From Raphanus sativus (Eukaryota; Streptophyta; Magnoliopsida; Brassicales; Brassicaceae), in NCBI RefSeq assembly GCF_000801105.2, contig NC_079518.1:16844800-16908799 (forward strand): a stretch of DNA of 64,000 nt, in the 5' to 3' direction. Position 1 is the stretch's first letter; each line of letters opens with the position of its first letter. The notes beneath the pieces are model-generated. The model had not been told where the DNA came from and made no database searches. It saw only the letters and a list, made by a program, of their open reading frames with translations. This document shows, piece by piece, positions 12,566 through 25,070 of this stretch. The translations under genes and the position numbers were made by a program.

Positions 12566-14985
12566 ATTAAATATATTTTTTTTTTATTTGTTAGTTTTCG
12601 GAAAAATATTGTACAATATGTTAACTTATACATATTATTTATATTTTTTTTTATAAATTTACCTTATTTGATATTGATTTATATTTTATTTTTAAATATT
12701 TTTTTTGAATATTAACATTTATAGAAAAAAAATAAACTAAAATAACAATTTGTCATACTTTTATTTTTGGTCTTAGATCCTATGTTGACGCTCTCAATGG
12801 TTTATAAGCTCAAATTTGATAATAAATATTTTTCAAATCAACATATACCAAATTATTAAAAAAATAAATATATTTACACATCTAAAATGAAGAACGAAAG
12901 TAATGCAACGAACACAATTAATTTGATTTTGCCGAATTTGATTAAAAGTTGTTGTACTTTATTTTGAAGGAATATATGTAACACAATATATCCATTAAAT
13001 TAGTAACTGAACCAATCCATATTCTTATATAACTAATCCATATTCTTATATCTGAATTAAATTTCATGGAAAAACCATAGAAAACGATTTATCTGAATAA
13101 CTTAGTAACCGATCAATTTTAGAGGTAAGAAAAATATAGAGATGTTACTTTTGCAAATTATATAGGAATTCTACTTTTATTAGAATTGAGTTTTTTCTCC
13201 ATTGTATTCCTATATAGTAGAGAAATGCTATAATTTCCCATATTATAGAAGAATTATAAAAAAAAAATAAGCTTAGAAGAAGGATTTTCTATATGTTTTG
13301 ATAGATGTTATTTTTATACCGCAGAGGTTTGGTGTTCGTGATGGCTGAATTAGTAAGTGCAATTCATTTTCTTAACTGAATAGACATAACGTAGAAATAA
13401 TATTTGATAGAAATTGTGATGACTGGTCGAGACGACATACCACTTTTGATACCTCTTAAGCATAATGAGAGGTTTGATTTATGTACTGCTGCATGGGCTC
13501 CAAAAATAAGTTGATTGCAACTGCATTGGATGTAGACATGAAATTATTGCACTCTCTCACGACTTCAAACATAGATGGTGTTGCTAAGTTACCGCTGAGG
13601 GATGTGCATATCATGCTATCAGGCTAGAGGATCAACCTACCGGAGCATCGTTATTTCTCTTTTTGCTTGATTATGTAATTACCAAAGAGGTATGAGACTC
13701 ATTTTCTCCTTAAATTTGATTTTATAGATTGAGAACCATTCCAGTCTCTCTAAATTTATAGATATTGGTCAGATAGAGAGTGATTCTTGTTCAAAAGCAA
13801 TCCATAAAGCTTTAATAATGCGTTTGACTGAAGAATATAAAATAAAAATAGATTAGACTAAACTAACTGATTTTTTGTTTGTTGTATTATTTTGCTAATA
13901 TTATAAGTTTACATGTGATCTTACTGGTTTTTTGCTATTGTCCGGTGTTTACAAAATTTCAATAACTACGGTAATGTGTAGCAAAGTTAGTAAGTGTAAT
14001 ATGTAATATGGGTAGTGACACTTGTTGTTTGATTTTTGAAGTTATAGAGATTGACAAATGGATGATTTCTGTACCTCTAAATATAACATTAACTTCTTAT
14101 ACAATAGAAGAAAACATAGCACTTTTATAACAGAGAAAACCATAAAAATACAACCTCTTCTTTGGCCTAGGGATTTTTTATTATATAAGAAAAATAGATA
14201 TATACCAAAAAAAAGTCTTAACTAGCTGAATAGAGTTAACCATTCCGAGAATATGGAACAGAACAATAGATTTACGTTGGATGAAGACCAAGATGACTTT
14301 TGACATCGGTTTGGTTAATTACTGATCATATAAATATCGAACCAAAATTAATCGGTTATATATTTGCCACACATCGTTAATACAAAGAAAAGTCATTTTC
14401 TTAAATTTTGATAAAACTGATCATAATCAAATATTTAGATAATTTCTTGTGATTTATGGCATTTATCAATCCTCTTTATATTATTTTAGGAACATTATTA
14501 GTATTTAATCTTTGTCTTATATGTTAGTAACAAGAATACAATTTCTTACGTAGTAATACCACAATCAATCTCATACCATATGTTTAAACATCTTACTAGA
14601 TTAATTATATATACTGTCATTGTTCATTTAATTACATTCACGAAACCTGTTTATAATTTTCCCAAAAAGAAATACGATTTATCATAGACAAATTTTCAGT
14701 ACAATGATACAAATATTATTCTCTGAGCTCTCCAACCCTTTTCTACCATAGATCACTTTTACGAAAAAATAGTATTAGCATTATATAGAGGCCATTTGTT
14801 GATCATTTGTTATTGATATACTATGAATTTGATCCGATTTTAGTCATGGTATATAAAAGTTTTAATATAGATTTAATGCATTTTGGAATCTACATAGCAT
14901 ATTTACAGGTTCATGAGCAATTAGAAAAAATATGGTGTTTTTAGAACATTTTGGAGCACTGTAGAAATTTCATTCGAGATGACCA
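12566..14985. other. AT-rich intergenic DNA, no supported gene
   Basis: Long AT-rich stretch. A slightly more complex island at 13310-13700 reads like a decayed coding fragment ending at a possible splice donor near 13690, but stops occur in every frame and no family is recognisable. No RNA gene or intact terminal repeats were seen. Confidence 0.45.
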
Positions 14986-16800
14986 TATCGACCACTTTCA
15001 GACATATCGATCGATACACACTCAGTTATATCGATCGATAGTAAACACACATAAGCCCAGTCTGGTCACAACCGACTTGCAGCCCAAGATTCCATCTAAT
15101 TACTAAGATGCTTCTGACGAATTTTAACCTAATATTTATATCTTGCCTATCAGAGCATCGAGAATAATTCACTAAAACTACACCACCAGATCCCTACAGC
15201 AGAGAAGACATGGATGAGAAGCTCAAAGAAATCTATAATTCAAGAAGATTCAATGAATGATTTCAAGTGTAAACTTGACAGCGTCTACCATTCACTCAAT
15301 CACAAGATCTCATGGTGGACTGCGACTATGGAGAGCCTTGCAAAGGACATTAATACCATACTGAAGCAGACAACAGGAGAAGCTCCAGCATGGAAACCAA
15401 CATCATCGACCGATGACAGATGGAAGCCATCGACCGACGAGACACATCGTACATCGATCGATTAGCGCTTAATAGCATTTGAAGCAAAGTTAAATTTTTT
15501 CAAGAAAAAATTGGTAATTTCTACTACCCTATGAGTGATGACATGGATACACTAGCCACCCGAATATATGCTTTGCAGCAGGAGATGAATACGATTCAAA
15601 CGCAACTTGATTTTCATCAGAAGACATCCCTATCGATCGATACGGAGACTCAGACATCAATTGATAATCAGCAAGCAACAATCGGGATCCGACATGCATC
15701 GATCAACAGCAACAATGCCACACTGATCGATGACAAACATCCAGCACCATACACTTCTATCAGAGAGGAGATCTTCAACATCATCAAGATGAATAACAAA
15801 TGGGAAGATGACGCTTTAAAAAAGAAACTTGATGTACTCTATTGCAGACTCGACAACAACCTTAACTGGGTAACCAAGAAAGGTGAATTACTGCAAAAAA
15901 TGGATATGCTTCGTAACAAGAAGGAGAATCAACATAAGCAATCACCATCGATAGATACCGATGATTCTACATCGATCGATATGGACACAAGTTGGAACGA
16001 TGGATGTAATACCGAATTCCAATACAAACCAAAGTGTGGAGTAAAAGCATATAATACCTATCAGAGAAAGAAGAGAAGTTGGAGATACATAGATACATCA
16101 TAAGATACAAACACTCAATAAGGAGAAGCTACCTACACTAAGGAAGAAGTTGACAAGATAATAGCTGAGATCTGAAGTCTTACAACATTCAAAGAATGAT
16201 TACTACAAGAAGTTTGATGACATCTACTTCCCCTTCGACAGCAGCATCAATACTTTGCACTCATGGACAGAGAGGATATACAAAGAGATCAAGTATATTC
16301 AGAGACAACTTGCAACTCGCCCTGCGACCTACACATCGACTGATATGCCAACATATCAATCGATCGATGTCGTATCAATCGATCGATGAGGACGCTACGA
16401 CATCGATCGACTTTAAAGCTAAAGAGTCAATCAATACTGATACACCATCAATCCGTAAGAAAACCAAGACGACATCATGGGTGTGCTACAATCAATGCAA
16501 GAGGAACTGCCAGAACTATTAGCGTACGCTTATGATAAACTTGGAAAACATCAGTTCAAAATTGAGAACTTTGAGGAGAGGCTACAACTACTAACAGATG
16601 AGTTACATGATATGCAAGAGAGATGGACAAGATCAGATGATACCACAAGAAGCTTCACTGCAACAAAGTCCAGAGAAAAAGGAGATGTTTGTTACCCAAT
16701 AAGCACCTGCTTTCACCAACACTAAACTATTCAACCTCCGAAGCCAAGCTAAATGACTATAACAAACCGCTAAGTGGAAGACAACCCACTATTAGGTAAT
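14986..16800 (+). pseudogene. Degenerate gag-like region of an LTR retrotransposon (SID-repeat type)
   Basis: Several broken open frames in the same direction (15214-15465, 15531-16103, 16196-16522, 16477-16725) encode hydrophilic protein rich in the recurring tripeptide Ser-Ile-Asp, generated by many ATCGATCGAT or ATCGAT words in the DNA. I associate proteins of this kind with Athila-like Ty3/gypsy elements of Brassicaceae; that link is from memory. Frames are interrupted by stops and shifts, and no protease, reverse transcriptase or LTR pair was found around it. The 5' part (14990-15120) resembles a leader. Probably an old fragment. Confidence 0.55.
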
Positions 16801-16899
16801 TCTACTTAGTGCAATTTCCGAATTTACTACTGGCAAAAATTCTGAAAATGAGATATTTCCCTTGCAGTTCACCTCTGCGTCTAAACAAAACATCAAATC

Positions 16900-18130
16900 C
16901 CTCATATAGGTGGCCGAGTATTATGGCTACAAAACCATTAATAGAGATAAGAATTAGATAAAAAGTACATTCAGGAAATAAAATTAGAGCCTGGAAAGAC
17001 CTCTGGATATCAACGGTTCCTGCGAGACCAGCGAGATCAATTGCCCAGGCTATACATCTGATGATGCCAGTATCTGAATTTATAGAGATGGAGCATGAAG
17101 AGACTTGAAAACTATGTTCATCAGGATGACATTGTTTTGATCAAATCATTGGCCATAAGTCAAGATCACTGCCGAGATCGATATTGCTAGAGCTTCACAA
17201 AGTATGGAGTGTACTCTGTTAAGTTAGGATATTGGATGACGACTAACTTGCTGAGAGAAAGTACATCGGAGAAACCAGAACCAAGTATCACAAAACTTCA
17301 AGCCTTTACTTGGAAGTTAAAAACTCTTCCAAAAATCACACTTCATTTGGCAAGCAACATCTGCACAATTATCAGTAACAAGTAGTCTAATCCATCGCCA
17401 TATGCATTGTGATAATCACTGCCCTCACTATAGTACAAGGATAAAACTACCAATCATGCATTATTTGAACACCTTCCAGCATTACAGACATGGGCATACA
17501 TGCGGCAACTCCGACCCCGTCAGTGTTTTTCCCTAGCGCTAGTCATTTCACGAATATGGATTATTTGTTCTATAGGAAAAATGATAATGAAGACCCAGAG
17601 CTCGGTAAAGATCCATATCCTTGGATCTTATGGTATATATGGAGAGGAAGTAATGATAAACTTTTTAGAAGGATAGACAAGAACCCTTTGAAAACTGTCA
17701 GAATGCTGAATCTGAATGTTATGCTTGGTATACAGCAAACCGAGAACAAGAAAGACCAACATTAACACAACCTACAATACAGACGAACAATTCAGAAATA
17801 TGTTTGATTGATGAATCTTAGACGCGTTTTTAATGATTACAGATGGACATGAAAGAATGCAAGAGGTGAAATTCGGTTAATGGAGGCAAGGAAACAAGAT
17901 AGGAGAATATCATCTTTACATTTTGAATCGGAAGCATTATCACGACAATGGAGTGCATGCTACAGTTTTCTACATGTCAATCGTTTGGGATAGACGGCAA
18001 AGAATTAATCTCGATGATCCAAGACTTTGGAACATAGATGAACTTCTAAACTAGAGGAGCTAATGAAATTAGAGATTAGATTTTCAGAGTTCTCAATTTT
18101 AGATTAGATTTTCAGAGTTCTCAATTTTTT
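16900..18130 (+). pseudogene. LINE (non-LTR retrotransposon) 3' fragment: zinc-binding RT tail and RNase H remnant
   Basis: Conceptual translation gives pieces typical of the C-terminal part of plant LINE ORF2: a YSVKLGYWMTTNLLRE-like segment near 17215-17260, SITKLQAFTWKLK near 17290, and PYPWILWYIWRGSNDKLFRR near 17620-17680 inside the open frame 17490-17765. RNase H-like pieces (SSLHFESEA) follow near 17910-17930. Frames are broken by stops and shifts, so it is a dead 5'-truncated copy. It abuts the gag-like fragment upstream, which is unrelated. A poly(A) tail is not clear. Confidence 0.7.
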
Positions 18131-18293
18131 TTATTCCTTGAACTGAAAATATATTTTCTGATTCATTAGTTAAGATAGCTAAAACCTTTCATATGAATTT
18201 AATCGATTGTTCTTTTCTGAGACTATAGAAGAACCGTTTGAGAAAAAAAAAACTTATGGAACCATAAAACTAACTTGTGAACAATTTTATATA
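18131..18293. other. Short AT-rich spacer
   Basis: Separates the LINE fragment from the Helitron. Its right part contains AACTAACTTGTGAACA, which recurs just after the Helitron at 20033. Confidence 0.6.
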
Positions 18294-18651
18294 TCTATCT
18301 TATTAAAACAGAAACATTACAACTTCTTCTAGGTAGATTTTAAAGGTGAACCTCTTATATTTAAATTAAACATCATCCCTTATTTATAATACATACCATA
18401 TACGGTTTCTATATATTATTACATATGGATTTAATACGTACCATTATTACATGTCGATTTATATACTAAGAATCTATCTTATTAAAACATAAACATTATA
18501 ACTTCTTCTAGGTGGATTTTAAAAGTGGACCTCTTATATTTAAATTAAACACCATCCCTTATTTATAATACATACCATATACGGTTTCCATATATTATTA
18601 CATATGGATTTAATACGTACCATTATTACATGTCGATTTATATACTAAGAA
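18293..18651. repeat. Tandem duplication of the Helitron 5' terminus, 179 bp period
   Basis: Copy 1 is 18293-18471 and copy 2 is 18472-18651. Both start ATCTATCTTATTAAAACA and differ at only a few sites, such as AGGTAGAT versus AGGTGGAT and GAACCT versus GGACCT. The element therefore holds two adjacent 5' terminal sequences. Confidence 0.9.
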
Positions 18652-20010
18652 TATAATACGTACCATTGCTCTGAAACTAAATCTTACAATATATATTGCA
18701 ATTATACATAATTCACATGTTTGTCCATATTGCAATTATATATAATATATAGATATAATATATAGATACCATTCCTATGAAATACGTACCATTCATCTTT
18801 TTGTTCATATTGAAATTATATATAATATATATATAGTAAGAATACTAAGATACATATGAATCATCACATACATAGAAATTAGATACTAATATATCATATC
18901 AACTCAAATGTGCAACCATAATCCCTGCCATGATCATATACGAATTAGACATAGTATTTGTAATAAAACCATCATGCTCACACTCATTCAGCTTCTTAAG
19001 ATTGGTCCACATTGCAATTATATATAATTCATCTGTTTGTTTATATTGCAATTATATATAATTCATCTTAAGATTGGTCCATATTGTTCCTTTAAAAAAT
19101 TAAATCTCTCAATTCTAAAATATACACTAAATAATCTTTTATAGCAAAACCATTTCTCCAAGTTGATTTAACATGCCTACAATATCAGATTTAATAATAT
19201 CGCAAGTTTTAAAAAATCAGTTATAGAAAATATTTTTCTCCAAGTTTATTCTATCAAACCTAAAATCTAGGAAACAATAAAATCGATGTTCTTAGTATTT
19301 ACTATGGTTAATGTAACTGATTATCGGATATTCCTTACCTTTAAAAATACAGTCAATATTCTTTTATAGAAAAACTCTTCTCCAAGTTGTTTAAATAATC
19401 AGTTATGGAAAATCTCCTTCTCCAAGTACATTTTATCCAAGCGAAAATCTAGGAGTCGATCAAATTGTGATATTTTTATTTATTATGGTTGATTTAATTG
19501 AATGTGAAATATTTTTTTTCACCTCACAAAAATTTGTCTATAAATACTCGACTTTTTATTCACCATACGACATTCACAAAAACTCCCAAATAAACACAAT
19601 GTCGAAACCTAGCACTTTAGTTATGATAGATGGTGTGAAACCTTTAAAAAACAATTGGAAAATTCGAGTTAAAGTTCTTCATTGTTGGAAACAAAACACC
19701 GGTTTTGGAGACGACACATTTGAGTGCATCCTCTCAGATGAATCTGTACTTGCATTTGTTTCAGCTTTTATAAGTTTTTTCTATTCTATTGGTTTATAAA
19801 TCTGTTTCTTTTTCTGTTTTATATGGTGTAAAGATTGCAGCAGCGTGCCAAAAGAATCACATTAGTACACATTATTTATTTAAACACATTTAAACACATT
19901 TTTATTTCTCAAAATTTAAAATTAATACACATAGCAATCATGTATAACATTTAGTACGAATAAAGATAAAAAAAATTAACACCCGCTCGGTCGAGTGGAT
20001 CACGATCTAG
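18294..20010 (+). mobile_element. Helitron carrying an RPA fragment, 1717 bp
   Basis: Begins TCTATCTTATTAAAACAG directly after A18293 and ends with CTAG (20007-20010) followed by T20011, as expected for A/T target insertion. A weak, partly G:T-paired hairpin (CCGCTC/GAGTGG, 19983-19996) precedes the terminus. The 5' end is tandemly duplicated. It carries the first exon of a replication-protein-A-like gene, a typical passenger of plant Helitrons, and no helicase. Confidence 0.75.
19599..19799 (+). pseudogene. Helitron-borne RPA1-like first exon fragment
   Basis: The frame starts at ATG 19599 and encodes an N-terminal OB-fold-like start of replication protein A large-subunit homologues (VKPLKNNWKIRVKVLHCW, then an ECILSDES motif). 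After the DES codons a GTACTT donor occurs near 19748, beyond which the frame reads into apparent intron, and no further RPA exons were found before the element ends. A TATAAATA box at 19539-19546 sits about 55 bases upstream of the ATG, so the fragment kept a promoter. Likely a truncated passenger gene. Confidence 0.65.
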
Positions 20011-21485
20011 TACCTCTTAAAATATACTTCCAACTAACTTGTGAACAGTTTTATATATACTTCTTAAAATATACTTTCAAGAATATTTTCTAATTCGTGT
20101 GTTGTTTTATGAAAATTTCGTTAAGAAAATCGCATAATCTTCCTCTTTCAATATTATATTTTGGGGACGTAACAGAGTCGAGATGGATTCCAAGAGCCTT
20201 GGAATTCCCGGAACTTAGCTGAAGCCGAATGTCTAGCAGAGTCAGGTTTGAATGGACCAATGACAAGAATCTACCAGGACAGAATCTAGATCGACACTAA
20301 CCATATAAAAATAAGGGAGAATTGGAAAAACAAAACACTTTTCTTGTTTGTTTGTCCAAATAAGACTTTTGAAACTTTTGGTCATTTTGGACAGTTTTTG
20401 CCCTTGTTTGTGAAAAAAATAGTAAACTAAAGTTAAAAAATATAAAAAAATATAGAAATCATTATAAACCAAAGTATACATACTTTTCTGTTTAAATATT
20501 TTTTTTTAAAAATATGGAACTATGTTTTATTTAATGTCAAGCTAGGATAGAATACTTGTTCTAGCCATCTACGTAGTGTACAAATCGAATACAAAGTATT
20601 ATACATAGGTTTACCTTGGATAGAAAATATAAACTACAGTTTCTTCAATAATCTACCCAAGATAGATTTTGTGTCGTATTATTCTAGCTAGATATCTTCA
20701 GTCTTACATACGGCTTTTTACAAGTTCTACCCAAGACTCAGTGAAATACCTTTTATTTTTTCACGTCATACCTTGTTATGCCTTTTACTTTATAATAGCC
20801 TACAGCATAATGTAGTTTCCACTCTCTCTACACCTTTCTGCCTTAGGTAGGATGTCTATTCTAGCCAAATATAGTAAAAATAGAAACTTCCAAATTTCGT
20901 GGTCATATGTTTCCTAAATCTATCCTAAATATCTCTAAGTATATTCTCCCCACGATTTTCTCCTCTCTTCACACGATCTCTCTCTCTCGTTCCTCTCTCA
21001 TCTTCATCTACCCTAATCGACTTCTCTTTTCTTTTTTAATTGTTTTCCCTTTTTTTTTTTTACTTTCTGTTAAATCGACTTTTCTTTTTTTTCAATTGTT
21101 TTCCCTTTTTTTTAACTTTCTGTTTTAACTGCTTTGATTTATTTTTATTTTTTTACCTCAGTAAAAAAGTAGAAAATCGGAAATTATATGTTAATTATAT
21201 AAATCTAAGGGCAATTTGGTATTAAATGAAAAATAAATCCTACTTACCTAAACAATCTTCAACAAATCCTATTGTGACAAATCTCCAAGAAAAGTGTCTT
21301 TATTTTCCAATTTTCTCTAAAAATAATCCCACGTCTATTAACAAATAATTACTAGATTATGATTTCATTTACTTATTAATCTGATCTATTATTGGTTTAA
21401 CATTACTACTGTCGACAGTCCACACAACGACCGAACTAAACATCTCTTGTTATAAGAAAGACTCTTACATGTTGTAACCTAATCT
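20011..21485. other. AT-rich intergenic DNA
   Basis: Immediately after the Helitron there is a local repeat (ACCTCTTAAAATATACTT at 20012 and a relative at 20059). A pyrimidine-rich stretch at 20940-21060 contains CT-rich and poly-T runs. No gene is supported; the small frames here translate low-complexity sequence. Confidence 0.5.
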
Positions 21486-22051
21486 TCAAATTGACGATGG
21501 CAATGTCCCAGACTTTCTCTGTTCCTCCCATTTCTCAACCTTACATATTAAGAAGAAAGAAAGAAAATATTACAAAACAAAAATATAATTTATTACACCA
21601 AAAAAGTATAATTTAATAAACTATAACAAAGATATTTGCTCACCAGTGTTTCAGGGCACATCGTACGTACGTAATCTCTCAAACTGTTACAATCATTCGT
21701 ATCTTTTCCCTTACCCTCAAGACACCTTGTATTTAAAGTTAAAATATCATATGTAAATTGTAGTCATTTAATTTAGCTACAGATAAATTTTAAAACTTAC
21801 CTATGGTATTGCATATACCGATTGAAGCAATGTCGCGTTTCATTAGTCACCGGAAACAGTTCATCCCTCGCCGAATCAGTCTCTCCTCCACTATCTTCTC
21901 CTCTTTTAGCTCGAAACGTGGCTTCGTTCTGGGGTGGAGGCGACACCGTACCGGGAGCGTGCGCTGGTCTTGGCGCTTGCTGGCCTCTCGCGACTTTACT
22001 TACGTCGCGTGATCTCATCTTGTCGTGTGGGTCCATTTGCGCGGACGACAT
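21486..22051 (-). CDS. COX6B: Cytochrome c oxidase subunit 6b-like protein, 3 exons
   Basis: Complete minus-strand gene: exons 22051-21801, 21725-21644 and 21539-21486 join in frame with GT/AG borders to give 128 residues. It belongs to the nuclear-encoded COX6b family, a small CHCH-fold subunit of respiratory complex IV facing the mitochondrial intermembrane space. The disulphide signature spans the exon 1/2 border: a Cx9C pair (HCFNRYMQYHRC) and a Cx10C pair (DCNSLRDYVRTMC), followed by WEEQRKSGTLP near the C-terminus, the family's usual ending. The first 70 or so residues are a hydrophilic, charged extension (MSSAQMDPHDKMRSRD...), unusual compared with the short animal subunit but like extended plant members. 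From memory a relative lies near TAF1 and PLATZ in Arabidopsis (At1g32710). The start is the first in-frame ATG. No defect was seen. Confidence 0.88.
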
Positions 22052-22290
22052 CTCTGATCAGCTTGCCTCTTTGGGGAGTTTTTTGTTCAACTTTCTTTGG
22101 CTTTGAAAGCAAAGTTTTAATACTGAGGTTTGATGCTGCGTCATAGCGGTTGAGTATACGTGGCGTGCTCGACAGAGCTGTACGTGTTTTCTCGTGTTCA
22201 GTTCGGTCAAAACAAATGTGCTGGCCCAAGTAACCTTTATTGTATATTGGAGCATCATTAACGGTGAATTCTCACGCATGTTCCAATTAT
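22052..22290 (-). promoter_or_regulatory. COX6B-like upstream region with site II and ACGT elements
   Basis: Upstream of the ATG at 22051 on the minus strand there is a TGGGCC (site II type) motif at 22223-22228 and ACGTG-containing words at 22157-22164 (TACGTGGC on the plus strand) and 22181-22187. Site II elements are known in promoters of plant nuclear genes for oxidative phosphorylation, which fits this gene. ACGT words are G-box/ABRE-like. No convincing TATA box was found. Motifs this short also occur by chance. Confidence 0.4.
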
Positions 22291-22600
22291 AAATTAATCT
22301 AAAAATAGGAAAGAGAATAAAGGTTCTAGTTACAATTTTTTTAGATGTGTTTTAAAACTCTAATTGTCAGGTGTCGACAAACTAGAAGTTCAGATGCTTT
22401 AAAAAAATTAAGATAAACATATGTTGATGAGTGCCCAAAAAATTAAGATAAACATCTCAGATGGTGCCCAAAAATCATGTTGTTGGCAGCTTTGTCAAGC
22501 ACAATAGAAAGGATGTTCCACCAACACAAATAGAGGCGGGGAGAGAGGAGGATCACCATGATGCAAACCTGTTTTCATTTCAGTAAGAAATCCCAGCGGA
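22291..22600. other. Intergenic spacer
   Basis: AT-rich DNA with a local repeat of AAATTAAGATAAACAT at 22405 and 22439. No gene seen. Confidence 0.45.
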
Positions 22601-23890
22601 CAAAGTCAAAATCAATTGATGAGTCCACTTAAAGTGATATGAGGAGAGAGACCGGTCTTGTGATAACCATTTAAAACCTCTGAAGCAAGAACAATGTCTC
22701 CAACATAGCTTAATTCTTTACAAAAGCGGTTTGATTCGGTACAAATAGAATGCAACACTGATTTGAGTATGTCAGCAATGATACAGGTGATAACCTTGGA
22801 AAGAGTATTTGGTATCACTATTGGTCTAAACTCAATTGAAGTTATCAGCACAAATTCTCTTTCAGGTCAAGATAAGAGTAATTTAATTGAGACCTGAGGG
22901 CATGAACACGACTTTAAAGGACTCCATTACACACCTCCTCACCAACACCCTCCCAAGCACCTCTAAAGAATTCGATCGACCGTCAGGTCTTAGAATTCTG
23001 TTAAGGCCAGCTGTAAAAGAGTTTATTTGATCAAATCAGGAGTAATGGGAACATTGAACAACACTTAATTCAAATCTGAGCAAGTGGGACCAACAATACG
23101 TTTAAGAAAACCAGTCAAATGGTTGCAATAACTTTCCCTCACAGTACATGGAATGTCTGAGAAATAATCAATTGCGACTTGATGAACTTCATCCAAAGTC
23201 GAGGTCCGTGAATCATCAACCGGAGTAAGGTAAACTAAAGCATTTGAAATGTTTCTGGCAAAGGTAATACAATGAAAACCGGGTATTTAAATCTCCAGCC
23301 TCAAGCCATTTGATTTGAGAATGCTGTCTGAAGAATATCTCCCCTGCTAGATACAAAAAAAAGCACATACATCTCTAGCTTGATTTTCATTGTCAAGAGA
23401 ATCAGGACTAGGATCACTAAGAGCTGTAATATTGCTGAAATTATCCTCGCAAAGAGTTTTGATTGGACCTTTTAGACCTTTTAATCTGAAAGAAACAGCT
23501 GAGTGGGAAGATACGATAACCCAATGAAAATCAAGATTTCTGAATTTTATCCAAGAACAAATGGTGATTTGCCACAAAAGCCGAAAACATAAAAGGTCTA
23601 GAGCCAATGAGAGGCCTCAGAGATGATAACTTGATATGTCAAGGCGTGTGGTCCGAGAACTCATGAATTTCAAAAGAGCAGTGTCTAGATGGAAACTGTC
23701 TGCTGACCATATACCAGGAATCGATCCAATCTTTTTTCCACAGGATCAGATGGTCTATGGAGTTTAAGAAACGTTTGTGAATTTAGGTTTTGCCATTCAC
23801 TTGGAATGTTCTTTGATATTGTCCAACACAACCATCTTGTAATAGGAATTTGTAAAACAATTTTCAGGGTAAATAAGTTCAAAGTCATAA
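22600..23890 (-). pseudogene. Degenerate LINE ORF2 (endonuclease tail to reverse transcriptase start)
   Basis: Reading the minus strand from 23888 down, pieces in order match plant LINE ORF2: an end-of-endonuclease segment (23888-23685), a linker with RLKGLKGPIKTLCEDNFSNI (23607-23347), QIKWLEAGDLNTRF-like sequence near 23310, and the start of the reverse transcriptase (FRPIVIPNTLSKVITCIIAD and LASEVLNGYHKTGLSP, 22851-22612). Stops and frameshifts break every part, and the catalytic part of the RT is missing. It is separate from, and opposite to, the LINE fragment near 17 kb. Confidence 0.7.
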
Positions 23891-24418
23891 AAGATTTTTT
23901 TTATCATAAAATTTATACAGATCAACATTCAAGCTTCAAAATTTATAAAAATAAAAATGTGTAGTAAAGAATGATTAGCACTTTGAAAAAGAAATAACTT
24001 ACTATAAAGCAACTTTCTGCTTTGTCAAAATAAATGTTTTATAAAATGTTCAAAAAAGTTACCTCTCCGTCTCAAATTAGATACATTTCTAAGTTCTTTT
24101 CACGTAAAATAAGAAAATAAAAAATGTTCAGTTTTCCTTCATTTTTTGTTTTGTTTTTTAACATCCAATTTTATCTTTATTTAGGTATTATAACTATGTT
24201 GTTTTTATTTTTCTTAATTTATGTAAGGATAAACAAAATAAATTAGTGACATAGATTGCATTGAAATACTAAAAAAACAGCTATTTTGCAACGAAAAATT
24301 AATTATACAATGACATTTACTATAAAACCGATGAAATATTAGCTAAAAATAAGAGATTATGAACTTCAAAATATTAATTACATTTATTGAACTATTACAA
24401 CCACGATAGGTGATGTAT
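23891..24418. other. AT-rich intergenic DNA left of the CACTA element
   Basis: No coding signal. The words CTCCGTCTCAAATTAGATAC near 24065 recall MITE ends, but I could not find a matching inverted partner. Confidence 0.45.
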
Positions 24419-24434
24419 TTACACTACAAGAAAA

Positions 24435-24880
24435 CTGCTCGATTCCCAGGGAAGATATCCTCGGAATGTCGTCGGAATTCACGTATTCCGACGACAAACC
24501 CAGGAAATGATCCGTCGGAATAATATCGTCGGAATAACGTAAGTCGTCGGAATTCCCTCGGAAATTTGTGACGAAATTCCGACGGAGACTTTTTCCGAGG
24601 GAATTCCGAGGAACACCTACGGTGATCCCATTGTCGGAAATATCCCTCGGAATTTTCCGAGGGAATGTCCCTCGGAAAACACTGTCGGAAAATTCCGAGG
24701 AACTCTCCCTCGGAATATTCCGAGGATATTCCCTCGGAAAATTCCGAGGAAAATTGTTCCTCGGAATTTTCCGAGGGAATATTCCTCGGAATTTTCCGAC
24801 GGAAGACTCCCTCGGAAAATTCCGAGGAACACTTCCTCGGAAATTTCCGAGGGCCTTCGTTCCTCGGAATTTTCGTAAAA
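24435..24880. repeat. Left subterminal repeat array of the CACTA element
   Basis: At least a dozen copies, in both orientations, of a word of the form TTCCGAGGGA or CCTCGGAATTTTCCGAGG. An open frame runs through it on both strands only because of this periodicity; it is not a gene. Confidence 0.85.
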
Positions 24881-25070
24881 TATAATTTATATTAATAAAT
24901 AAATATTAATTTATTTCTTATTAATTAAATTGGAAAATTAATTATTAAATTCGAAAATTAATTATTAAATTGAAAATTAAAATAAAAAACATAATATAAA
25001 TAGTTCAAAAGTAATATTCATACAAAACAGAAAATAAAAATAAAGTTTAAAACATAAATTAAAGTTAGAA

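Noticed and set aside
21822..22146. Plus-strand frames over the COX6B-like gene
   Set aside because: Antisense shadows of the first COX6B exon; the minus-strand gene has conserved cysteine motifs and consistent splice sites.
24568..24895. Open frames of 70-105 codons on both strands at the CACTA left end
   Set aside because: They translate the TTCCGAGG-type subterminal repeats (FRG, IPR periodicity); the periodic DNA, not a gene, explains the open frames.
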